From NCBI GenBank assembly GCA_964461115.1, contig CAYWSX010000004.1, positions 121,731 to 185,730 of the forward strand: a DNA stretch of 64,000 nt. Reading direction: 5' to 3'. The position numbers were made by a program, and so were the translations under genes. The stretch comes from RGIG2134 sp964461115 (GTDB lineage Bacteria > Cyanobacteriota > Vampirovibrionia > Gastranaerophilales > Gastranaerophilaceae). The notes beneath the pieces were generated by a model. It saw only the letters and a list, made by a program, of their open reading frames with translations, was not told the origin of the DNA and did not search any database. This document shows positions 51,159 through 59,124 of the stretch, in pieces (the stretch's first letter is position 1; each line of letters starts with the position of its first letter).

Positions 51159-52208
51159 ATGAAAATATTTTTCAACAAAATACATTACAAAAAAGACTTA
51201 AATTTACTCGAAAAAACGCTGGTGGCACTTTTGACACCGGCGTCTTCGGTATATTCTCTAATTAGCGATATCAGGCTTGAGCTATATAAAAAGGGGCTCT
51301 TAAAATCATATAAACCCACTATAATGACTGTTTCTGTCGGCAATATTACAACAGGCGGAACGGGGAAAACACCTATAACGGCAGCTATTGCAAACTATTT
51401 GAGCAAAAAAGGCTACAAAACAGCAATCTTATCACGAGGCTATGGCTCTAAATTAAATTCAAAAGACATTAACATAATTTCAGACGGTAAAAAAAGCTAT
51501 TATTCTGACGCGCTTGTTGCAGGTGACGAACCTGTATGGCTAGCTCAAAATTGTCCGCAAACTGCAGTTTTAACCTCGTCTAATCGTGTAAAAATCGCGC
51601 AATATGCAGAAAAAGAACTTGGCTGCACCGCACTGATTATAGATGACGGGTTTCAACACATAAAGTTAAAAAGGGATATTAATATTGCCGTTGTCGATAG
51701 CGAAAAGCTTTTCGGGAACAAAAAAGTGCTTCCTGCAGGACCTTTAAGAGAATCATTGAAAAATATCTCCCGTGCTGACAAAATAATTATATCCGATAAA
51801 GCTTCTACAACTGATTTGGAATTTGTAGTTAATGAAATTGAAAATATTACAGGGAAAAATCCCATTTTGTGCCCAATGAAAGCAGGAAAAGTCTATAATA
51901 TTCACACTCAAGAATCCTTAGAGCCTCAGGATCCAAAACCTACCGTTCTGGCTTTTTCTGCAATCGGACAACCTGAACAGTTTTATAATTTATTGGATAA
52001 TTTTCAAGTTGTAAAAACAATTGATTTTGCTGATCATCACCTATACAAAAAAGAAGATGTTGCCGACATAATAGCTGAATCAAAAAAATCAGGTGCAGAA
52101 TATATTATTACGACAGAAAAAGATGCCGTTAAAATAAATAACCTGACAGATGAGGATATATTTGCTCTAAGACTGGAGCCGAATATTGATTTTAAACAGT
52201 TATTTTAG
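51159..52208 (+). CDS. lpxK: Tetraacyldisaccharide 4'-kinase
   Basis: Protein of 349 residues. P-loop VGNITTGGTGKTPITAA, AILSRGYGSK, VAGDEPVWLAQNC and IDDGFQHIKLKRDINIAVVD are the LpxK signatures; ADHHLYKKEDV near the end is also conserved. It phosphorylates the lipid A precursor, a late step of lipid A synthesis, which shows that LPS is made. It closes the mla operon, linking LPS building to phospholipid transport. Confidence 0.94.
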   Translation: MKIFFNKIHYKKDLNLLEKTLVALLTPASSVYSLISDIRLELYKKGLLKSYKPTIMTVSVGNITTGGTGKTPITAAIANYLSKKGYKTAILSRGYGSKLNSKDINIISDGKKSYYSDALVAGDEPVWLAQNCPQTAVLTSSNRVKIAQYAEKELGCTALIIDDGFQHIKLKRDINIAVVDSEKLFGNKKVLPAGPLRESLKNISRADKIIISDKASTTDLEFVVNEIENITGKNPILCPMKAGKVYNIHTQESLEPQDPKPTVLAFSAIGQPEQFYNLLDNFQVVKTIDFADHHLYKKEDVADIIAESKKSGAEYIITTEKDAVKINNLTDEDIFALRLEPNIDFKQLF

Positions 52209-52210
52209 GT

Positions 52211-52777
52211 TTAAGCAAAGTATTCACTTAAGTTTAATGTCATATGATAAGCAGATTTTACTCCCCAAAAATTATCAATTTTTTTACTTATTTTAAACCC
52301 CAAATTATTATACAAATTAAGTAATTCCCTGTTTTCCGTATCCACATGTAATGATAATGTTTGTACCTGTTTTTTTCGATACAAATCAAAAAACAGATTT
52401 TTCAGCTCATTGAACACAGCATATACCGCCTTTGTATGCTTGTATTTAGGTTCAATTGCAACACAGGCAACATAAACATCACCACTTAATGATTTTTTAT
52501 TTTGTATATAGCCCATAAATTGATTATTCGTATTTTTTATCACATACGTTTCCAAGTTCTCTCTATTAGTCAGTTTTATAAATTCTTCAGCAGATTCACA
52601 TTGCTTAATATAATTTTTAAAAGAAATAATATTTAAATTATGTATAGATTCGAAGTCATTATACTTCGCAATAGCAGAGAGCAATTTAAAAGATCTTTTG
52701 GGGAAATTATGCTGTCCAAACGAACAATTATGTTTCGGTTTGTAACTTTCAATTTTATAACTATTTAATTTTTCCAT
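52211..52777 (-). CDS. GNAT acetyltransferase-like protein with Phe-Gly leader
   Basis: Protein of 188 residues. The polar N-terminus reaches NCSFGQH at 17-23, the leader motif of this window. The rest fits the GNAT fold: VACVAIEPKYKHTKAVYAVFN resembles motif A with a degenerate acetyl-CoA loop, and LHVDTENRELLNLYNNLGFK is the motif B region. Substrate unknown. AAAAGGA precedes the ATG. It ends 2 bp from lpxK, convergent, and is divergent from the next gene with 50 bp between. Confidence 0.7.
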   Translation of the reverse strand: MEKLNSYKIESYKPKHNCSFGQHNFPKRSFKLLSAIAKYNDFESIHNLNIISFKNYIKQCESAEEFIKLTNRENLETYVIKNTNNQFMGYIQNKKSLSGDVYVACVAIEPKYKHTKAVYAVFNELKNLFFDLYRKKQVQTLSLHVDTENRELLNLYNNLGFKISKKIDNFWGVKSAYHMTLNLSEYFA

Positions 52778-52827
52778 GTTTATCCTTTTTATAAATTGTT
52801 AAAAAGATAAACATATTTTTTTTTGCT

Positions 52828-54192
52828 ATGAAAATTTCAACTTGTACAAACAATCAAAAAATATATTTTGGCGGAATAACGCATATTCTCAAGAATTCAC
52901 CAGGGTTATCCGAAGATTTTATATGCAAAAATATACCCGAAACTTACGCAAAACCAATAGGTCGGATTCCTAATGAATTTATTAGAATACTTAAAAAAAA
53001 TAAGCCTAATGAATTTAAAAGGGGGATACAGGATATATTGAATGTTTTTGAAGAAGCCTACCCAATTTGTACAAAATTAGAAAATTATATCCAAAAACAT
53101 ATTAATGATTTTTATAAAAATCTTGAACCTGATGAATACTTCACTTTTGCTCTAAAACAAATAAAAGCCGTTGCAATGGGACAGGATCATTTGAATCATG
53201 AATTTTTGTGCAAAAATACTAAACTTGATCAAAACATTATTAACCAAATTTTAAATGAATTAACCAATTTATTCAGAAAAAATTTTACAGAAGCAAAGAT
53301 TATTAGCCCCAAAGATAGTCTTAAAGTGGAACTCATTGACTGGGGCGCATTCTCTACCGCATATAAGGTAAGCTGCCAAGATAGTGCTAATAACAAAATA
53401 TTTAGTGAAAAAGTACTAAAATTCTACCGCGACAGAAAACAATACAAAGAAACAGGATTGTCTATAGAAAAAGCCCATTACCGCATAATAAAACAATATC
53501 CCAAACAAGTTAACAACCTATTGAATTATTTAATAGAAAATTACGTTAATACTGGAAAAATCCAAAAAAATCTTTTTGAAAAAGTAATCTTGCAAAAAAT
53601 AAATAATATAATAAATAGTCAATCAGAAAATGAATTTATAGTTTTATTTATTAATGCAAAACAAGACATTGAAACAAGCCGATTAAATAAGATACACGGA
53701 ATATTTCAAGAAGCCAATTCAGGGCTTTATATCTTGAAGAATATCGGAAAACCAGCCAGACAAATGGATGTTGTTGACTTTTACATTGCAGATTTAAAAA
53801 ATCGATGCGCACTATATGAATATGCAGATCCAAATTTAGCTCAAAAACAAATTTCGAAGTGCACTTATAGCACATTAGGATTGCAAAATAATGACATACA
53901 AATAAACGGCCATATCAAAAACTTTGTTGCCGGAAAATTAGTTGATTATGGCGGATTTTATATTTCAAATAAAATATTAGTAAACTCCAAAATCGTCAGA
54001 AGATATTACAAAAAAATCTACAATGTAAATAAAACCGGCGCTCAAAAGATAGAGGAAAGAATTAGATTACTAAATTATTATTATGATTTAGCGACTAAAA
54101 ACAAGATAAGCCACAAAAATGAAGTAATTATAGCTCTAATTGAAGCAAAAAAACTCATCCCTACAGAATTTACAGAAAAAATAAACTTCTAA
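52828..54192 (+). CDS. Unknown protein, possibly kinase-like, with Phe-Gly leader
   Basis: Protein of 454 residues. KIYFGGIT at 11-18 is the leader motif. Residues 165-380 carry features in the order of a protein-kinase fold: a loop DWGAFSTAYKV (171-181), a lysine in KVLKFYRD (K198), a segment HGIFQEANSGLYILKNIGKP, then GHIKNFVAGKLVDYGGF with H362, N365 and DYG at 373-375. The usual catalytic Asp of HRD is not evident, so it may be inactive or only superficially similar. No ribosome site is visible. It lies just ahead of the RiPP-like locus but has no shared promoter. Confidence 0.5.
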   Translation: MKISTCTNNQKIYFGGITHILKNSPGLSEDFICKNIPETYAKPIGRIPNEFIRILKKNKPNEFKRGIQDILNVFEEAYPICTKLENYIQKHINDFYKNLEPDEYFTFALKQIKAVAMGQDHLNHEFLCKNTKLDQNIINQILNELTNLFRKNFTEAKIISPKDSLKVELIDWGAFSTAYKVSCQDSANNKIFSEKVLKFYRDRKQYKETGLSIEKAHYRIIKQYPKQVNNLLNYLIENYVNTGKIQKNLFEKVILQKINNIINSQSENEFIVLFINAKQDIETSRLNKIHGIFQEANSGLYILKNIGKPARQMDVVDFYIADLKNRCALYEYADPNLAQKQISKCTYSTLGLQNNDIQINGHIKNFVAGKLVDYGGFYISNKILVNSKIVRRYYKKIYNVNKTGAQKIEERIRLLNYYYDLATKNKISHKNEVIIALIEAKKLIPTEFTEKINF

Positions 54193-54195
54193 TAG

Positions 54196-54224
54196 TTGAC
54201 ATAAAATTCACTGCATGCTAGTAT
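54196..54224 (+). promoter_or_regulatory. Promoter of the peptide-modification locus
   Basis: TTGACA (54196-54201), 17-bp spacer, TAGTAT (54219-54224), followed within 10 bp by AAAAGGAG (54233-54240) and the peptide ATG at 54246. It begins 3 bp after the preceding stop codon. Confidence 0.65.
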
Positions 54225-54245
54225 TGTAAGCCAAAAGGAGCATTT

Positions 54246-54416
54246 ATGAAAATAGCAAAAATCTTCAGTACCTTATTAAAATCTGCAGCTAAAAAACCTT
54301 CAGAAACTTTCAAACAAATATCTCCCTTTCCGGCTGAAATTAAATTTCAACAACAATCACAAGCAAAATCTGTGCTTATGTCACCTTGTGATTCCAGATA
54401 TCATTATGACTTTTAA
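54246..54416 (+). CDS. Putative RiPP precursor peptide (56 residues)
   Basis: ATG at 54246 with AAAAGGAG five bases before; TAA at 54414-54416. The first half is lysine-rich and helical (MKIAKIFSTLLKSAAKK), as in leader peptides; the end reads AKSVLMSPCDSRYHYDF, with one Cys and several aromatic and polar residues, as in a core. It is the first gene of a promoter-led set with a radical SAM/SPASM enzyme 2 bp downstream and a PqqD-like protein. I do not recognise the peptide. The leader/core boundary is not marked by a Gly-Gly site, so it is unknown. Confidence 0.6.
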   Translation: MKIAKIFSTLLKSAAKKPSETFKQISPFPAEIKFQQQSQAKSVLMSPCDSRYHYDF

Positions 54417-54418
54417 AT

Positions 54419-55600
54419 GTGTACAACATCGATTCAGCAATAAAAAAATGTTTTAATTACCAATTAAAGACTCAAAAATATAGTGGTTTTTGGGGATATT
54501 ATAATTTTTATATTCCAGATTATTATATTTTTTCGAAGCCTCATACATTAACAGTAAAACTAACGAAACAATGCAACTTAAGATGTAAACATTGTTTTTT
54601 CTCGTCAACCCCTGAACAATATGAAATGAAAAATCAAAAAGAAACATTATTCAATCAAAAAATCATAGAGATTGTTGATTCTTTGGGTATCATCAAAGTA
54701 ATTCTGACAGGAGGGGAGCCCTTTTGTTACAACAGTCTTTTCTCTCTTATAAAGTCATTAAAAGAACGAAATATAATGATTGACATCCAGACAAATTCTT
54801 TACTAATAAATTGTGCAGAAGCAAAAAAACTATCTCTCCTTCTAAATAAAAATTGTGACGCAGTTCAAGTAAGTATAGACGGGTGCACAAAATCTGTTCA
54901 CGATGGAATTAGAGGGCAAGGTGCATTTTTAAAATTGATAGAAAAGTTGAAATTACTCAATTCCTTTGGAATTAATGTTAGCTTAAATTACACTATAACA
55001 AGCAGAAATATTAATGAACTGCCAATGTTATATAACATTATGAAAAAATATCATATTAAAACAGCCACAATCAGCCGTTTTAAATGCTCTACCGAAGAAC
55101 AGTATTATTTAATTCCAGATAATGATGAAATTTTTTACAACCTAGCCGAACTTATTAATAAAGTTAGGTTCTTCGATAAAATTAGATTTAATATTGCTGC
55201 TATAAAAGCCATTGATTATATTAATATGCCAAAAGGGAAAAAACTGTTTAATAGCCTTTTGGACCAACACACAAATTGTGACAATTTGTCTTGCCATAAA
55301 AATGAACGTATTACGCTTTTAGATGATGGAAACTTAGTTCTTTGTTTGGCATGTGACATTAAAGAAGGGCAATTAGGGAACATATTTAAAAATAACATAT
55401 TAACAATATGGAATAATAGACAAAATAATATATTCTTTAAAAAAAGAGTAAAAGATAAATCTACTTGCAAAAATTGCAAATACGTAAATATGTGTAAAAG
55501 CGGCTGCCCTATTGAAGCATATAAATTATTTGGCAGCATTTATAAACAATCCCCACAATGTCTTAATTATGAGAAACTTGCAATAAAAAATGAAAATTAA
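54419..55600 (+). CDS. Radical SAM/SPASM peptide-modifying enzyme
   Basis: Protein of 393 residues from a GTG at 54419, two bases after the peptide stop; no in-frame ATG exists near. Radical SAM cluster QCNLRCKHCF (Cys52, 56, 59) and GGEP at 98-101. C-terminal SPASM domain with the auxiliary-cluster cysteines: C292-x11-G304-x4-C309, then C312, and CKNCKYVNMCKSGC (C350, 353, 359, 363), plus Cys381. Such enzymes place thioether or carbon-carbon crosslinks in peptides. An N-terminal region of about 40 residues, Tyr-rich (WGYYNFYIPDYYIF), precedes the core. It is paired with a PqqD-like protein. Confidence 0.88.
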   Translation: MYNIDSAIKKCFNYQLKTQKYSGFWGYYNFYIPDYYIFSKPHTLTVKLTKQCNLRCKHCFFSSTPEQYEMKNQKETLFNQKIIEIVDSLGIIKVILTGGEPFCYNSLFSLIKSLKERNIMIDIQTNSLLINCAEAKKLSLLLNKNCDAVQVSIDGCTKSVHDGIRGQGAFLKLIEKLKLLNSFGINVSLNYTITSRNINELPMLYNIMKKYHIKTATISRFKCSTEEQYYLIPDNDEIFYNLAELINKVRFFDKIRFNIAAIKAIDYINMPKGKKLFNSLLDQHTNCDNLSCHKNERITLLDDGNLVLCLACDIKEGQLGNIFKNNILTIWNNRQNNIFFKKRVKDKSTCKNCKYVNMCKSGCPIEAYKLFGSIYKQSPQCLNYEKLAIKNEN

Positions 55601-55880
55601 AAAAAATTATATATTCAAATTCAATAAAGATGTTATTAAAAGATATGAGACTGATTTAAATGGCGGAACAGTTTTTATTTATAATGTTAATAATAAAAAT
55701 TTTTGGATGGGAAACAATGCCGCTTATAAGTTCATTGAGTATATAGATGGTGTAAACAGCGTCGAAAAAATATATAATTTTTGTTTGTCAGAACATCCAA
55801 CTAACTGTCATAAATTCGCAATAAAAAACTTTGATAGAACTTTAAAAAAACTTATAAATCTGAAGTTTATAAGCTATTAG
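55590..55880 (+). CDS. PqqD-like RiPP recognition element protein
   Basis: Protein of 96 residues overlapping the radical SAM gene by 11 bp. The pattern VFIYNVNNKNFWMGNNAAYK then FIEYIDGVNSVEKIYNF and LKKLINLKFI matches the PqqD fold: two strands, a conserved asparagine before AA, a DG turn and a helical C-terminus. PqqD-like domains bind the leader of a RiPP precursor and present it to the enzyme. Its stop overlaps the stop of the convergent large gene by 3 bp. Confidence 0.78.
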   Translation: MKIKKNYIFKFNKDVIKRYETDLNGGTVFIYNVNNKNFWMGNNAAYKFIEYIDGVNSVEKIYNFCLSEHPTNCHKFAIKNFDRTLKKLINLKFISY

Positions 55881-58375
55881 ACGATTTTACTCTTTTGCGC
55901 ATCCCCTGAAATAGCTTTTTTGCCGGTTAATTCAGTCATAAAGCGGAAGTATTTTCCTTTTATGCCAGGTGAATTAATATTATTAGCTTCAAGTTCATTT
56001 ATCTCTGACCTTGACATTTCTCCGACAGGTTTACCGATTGATTTTCTTGTAAATATCTCACTCACAACCGTGCAAGCACCTGCAACAAGCGACATTCCGA
56101 TTAATGAAGAGTTATAGAATTTTCTAAATACATCATTGAACAGGTTGATGAACATAAACTGTGACATAAATCCGGCCAATCTTTGCTGACCACGTTCTTT
56201 AGCTTTCAATAAAGCCCCTGATTCATCCGCACCGAGTGATTTCATCATAACCATATTATAGTCGTCAGCAATCAAGAACCAAGTTGTTATAGCAGATGCA
56301 ATTAATTTAGTTACTTTTGCAAGCTCTGCATTGTCATAATCAGATTTTGTTGTGTTGTTAAATGAAGCATTAAGATTTTGCTTGTAGAATTTTGAAAAAT
56401 CTTCTGTCGTCATTTTTTTAGCTTGGTCTCGAATATCAGTAATTACCCTTGAGAGAAGCTGTATATCTTTCTCTGTTTTTTTAGATTTAGATTTGATAAA
56501 AAGCTCAATAAGGCTATTTGCACAATAATACGGGAATTTTGCAGTACACCACAAAAAGTCAAACGGAGCTATTACACAATCTATTACCGGTTTTATTTTG
56601 GTATCAATTTTTGGAAGTTTATAATTAGATTTTGTTGTATTTATTAGATATTCAAGCTGATCTTTTAATGTAGCTGCAAAATTTTTCGTGTTAATATCTT
56701 GAGCTTTTAAGAATTTAGAATTTTTAACTAAAAGCTTATCAAATTCAGGGGTTCCAGATTTTGCAAGCATTTGCTGCATAATATTAATAACTTTATCTGT
56801 ATCTTTTTCGTGAGCAGTCATGATTTCTTTATACCAATCTGCAATTTCATTTTTATCTGCTGCTCTTAACTTTGAAATAATATCTTCAAACTCTGTCTTA
56901 GCAAGGATAAAGTCTTTTTTAGCCAGCTTGCTATACATTTTTTTGAACGGCTCGAAAGCCGCTTTGAAGACTTGATCTGCTTTTTTATTCATTCTCAGAG
57001 TTTTTAAATTTACACCAAGAACCACAGAAAAAGCTATCCATTTTTCTATTCTATCTAATGATAAAATAGGTTTTTTGTTGTTTTGCTTATCTCTTTTGGA
57101 CGTTGCTTGGGAAACCAACCCAGCAGTTGTACCAATAATTTTTTTATTATTTTCATTATCAAATGAACTGAATGCCGTGTTTGCATTTTGCCCCTTAAAT
57201 GCTGTAAATGTTTCCGCAGCACGAGCAAATGCTACAGGCATAGGGTAGTATTTGTATATTAAATCATTTTTTTGTTGTTCTTTATTTTCTTTAATTGTAA
57301 TAACACCTCTTTCCTGCGCCATTTGTTGAGCTTGTTCTTTCGAAATAAATGTTATACTTTTACCGTTTGCAAGTCTTGAACTCGTTTCCCCTATAAGCAC
57401 AGGAATTGTTGTACTCAGAGCCGAACCCACCATGCTTCCATTAACAAATTTTGTCAGACCACCAAGCGTGACGAGCTGTATATATGCAGTGATACCCAAT
57501 CTTGAAACTTCCTGATTAAAACGAATATCGTGCTCTTTTTTCGCCATAGTGGCATCACCATCACAGAAGCTTGATAAATTATAAGCATCATTTGCTAAGA
57601 AATATGCCGGTATTATTGCTGTAACAATTCTATTTAAAGATCGCTCATGAACAGAATTATATTTGCCTTTCTTAGGGTTAAACATACCGTGAGAAACACG
57701 CCTTATAATAGAATCTTTTTGTTTTTCTGATAAACCTTCAGCCGCAAGCTTCTTATTAAGCTGATCAAACATTCCCATTACACCGTTAAACTGCTCCTCT
57801 TTGGACAATTTAGCTCTTTTGGACTTAAGAAAGTTTGATTCATATAATTTAGTTGCTGATTTTTTAAATACAGGTATTTTCCCTAACACTTTCAGACCAA
57901 AATTAGCTAAATCAAATGGCAAGCCCGTTACAGGATATGCTAAAGATTCTCCGAGTAATCTTAAAATCGATTTTCTTTGAAATTTAATTTTATCTTCTTT
58001 TATCGTAATTCTATTTGCGCTGTCTCTACAAATTTCTGCAAAATCTGACTTAAGACTTCCACCTAAAAGAGATGTAACTCTATCCAAAATCTTATTGTAA
58101 TCTTTTACTTCTACTTCACCGCCTTTAAAAATCAAAGTTGATAAACGCGACAAAGCTCCTTCAGAAGCTTTTCCGGCCTTAGATAAAGAAAAACCTTTAA
58201 AACTTAATTCTCTCGAATAATGATTTAAAGGTTTTTCATTAAAATTATTATATCCTGTGGTAAATGATTTTGAATGGGAAGGGGACATGGCCGAAGCGGA
58301 AATAGAAAACTTACCTCTGACCTTCTGGCCATTAGATTTAGGTAAATTCAAGATTTCGGTATTCCTAATCTGCAT
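55877..58375 (-). CDS. Large internally duplicated membrane protein with Phe-Lys leader
   Basis: Protein of 832 residues. The polar Ser-rich N-terminus (no signal peptide) reaches LSFKGFSLSK at 57-66. Two copies of a unit are visible: residues about 140-342 (PFDLANFGLKVL, VTAIIPAYFLANDAYNL, KFVNGSMVGS, SRLANGKS) and about 605-785 (PFDFLWCTAKF, ASAITTWFLIADDYNM, KFYNSSLIGM, IFTRKSIGKP). Each holds hydrophobic stretches that could be membrane hairpins. A helical, charged region (430-600) joins them. Family unknown. GAAGGAAAG is very close to the ATG. Confidence 0.65.
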   Translation of the reverse strand: MQIRNTEILNLPKSNGQKVRGKFSISASAMSPSHSKSFTTGYNNFNEKPLNHYSRELSFKGFSLSKAGKASEGALSRLSTLIFKGGEVEVKDYNKILDRVTSLLGGSLKSDFAEICRDSANRITIKEDKIKFQRKSILRLLGESLAYPVTGLPFDLANFGLKVLGKIPVFKKSATKLYESNFLKSKRAKLSKEEQFNGVMGMFDQLNKKLAAEGLSEKQKDSIIRRVSHGMFNPKKGKYNSVHERSLNRIVTAIIPAYFLANDAYNLSSFCDGDATMAKKEHDIRFNQEVSRLGITAYIQLVTLGGLTKFVNGSMVGSALSTTIPVLIGETSSRLANGKSITFISKEQAQQMAQERGVITIKENKEQQKNDLIYKYYPMPVAFARAAETFTAFKGQNANTAFSSFDNENNKKIIGTTAGLVSQATSKRDKQNNKKPILSLDRIEKWIAFSVVLGVNLKTLRMNKKADQVFKAAFEPFKKMYSKLAKKDFILAKTEFEDIISKLRAADKNEIADWYKEIMTAHEKDTDKVINIMQQMLAKSGTPEFDKLLVKNSKFLKAQDINTKNFAATLKDQLEYLINTTKSNYKLPKIDTKIKPVIDCVIAPFDFLWCTAKFPYYCANSLIELFIKSKSKKTEKDIQLLSRVITDIRDQAKKMTTEDFSKFYKQNLNASFNNTTKSDYDNAELAKVTKLIASAITTWFLIADDYNMVMMKSLGADESGALLKAKERGQQRLAGFMSQFMFINLFNDVFRKFYNSSLIGMSLVAGACTVVSEIFTRKSIGKPVGEMSRSEINELEANNINSPGIKGKYFRFMTELTGKKAISGDAQKSKIV

Positions 58376-58581
58376 CTTTCCTTCTTTTTTCCATGCTTGG
58401 GCTTTATTAAATTTTCACTTGTTTTATTAACTCATATATAGAAGTTTTTATCAAGTGTGAGTATATATTAACTTAATTAAATTTAATAAAGGTCAAACTC
58501 TATTCAGACATATACTTTAATACAACTGAAAGTATTTTTTTGCTAGTAAAAAATCATATGTTTACATGAATTTACAAAACA

Positions 58582-58610
58582 AAAAACGGTCGAAAATATC
58601 GACCGTTTTT
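58582..58610 (-). terminator. Intrinsic terminator of the small secreted protein gene
   Basis: AAAAACGGTCGA (58582-58593) / TCGACCGTTTTT (58599-58610) around AAATA. The 200 bp between it and the gene starting at 58375 hold nothing further that I can name. Confidence 0.85.
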
Positions 58611-58626
58611 ATCTATTATTTTAAAG

Positions 58627-59106
58627 TTACTTGCCTTGTTTTTTAGCCCCGACAAGAATTGCCGTCTGATATGTGTCCATAGACTCTTCTTTAATTTTGT
58701 ATTTGCCTGAAGCATCTTTTCCGACAACAAAATATGCAGGAAGCTTGTAGTTACTCAAAGACGGTTTTCGCATACAAGATATTTTGTAATTGTCTCCTGA
58801 TTGAGTTACTACTCTGTCCGTATAGTAGTTTTTGTAGTTTCTAACTTTAGCCAGTTTTGAGCTCATAACAAGCTGGTTCATATAAACGTCTTTGTTTGTC
58901 ACAACGCTCTCTTTTGTTCCGTCTTTTTTGATGACAACACGAATAATTTTTGCATTCGACGCGTAAAATGACGGAAGATTATCGCTGTAATTGTTCGCAG
59001 CATTTACATAACTATCGAAAAATGCGGCAGCATCTTCTTTTGGCCCGGCATATGATACCAAACCTGCTAAAATTAAAACTAAAGTAACTAATATTTTCTT
59101 AAACAT
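58627..59106 (-). CDS. Small exported protein of unknown function
   Basis: Protein of 159 residues with a signal peptide (MFKKILVTLVLILAGLVSYA, cleavage after YAG or nearby). The mature part (AAAFFDSYVNAANNYSDN, FYASNAKIIRVVIKKDGT) resembles an NTF2/SnoaL-like cone fold, which would be a periplasmic binding or scaffolding role; this is tentative. AAAAGGAAAG precedes the ATG. It lies 18 bp downstream of rpoC2 but ends in its own terminator, so it may be the last gene of the rpo transcript. Confidence 0.6.
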   Translation of the reverse strand: MFKKILVTLVLILAGLVSYAGPKEDAAAFFDSYVNAANNYSDNLPSFYASNAKIIRVVIKKDGTKESVVTNKDVYMNQLVMSSKLAKVRNYKNYYTDRVVTQSGDNYKISCMRKPSLSNYKLPAYFVVGKDASGKYKIKEESMDTYQTAILVGAKKQGK

Positions 59107-59124
59107 CGTAACTTTCCTTTTATG

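Noticed and set aside
54417..54460. ATG at 54417 as start of the radical SAM gene
   Set aside because: That ATG is in another frame; the radical SAM frame opens with GTG at 54419.
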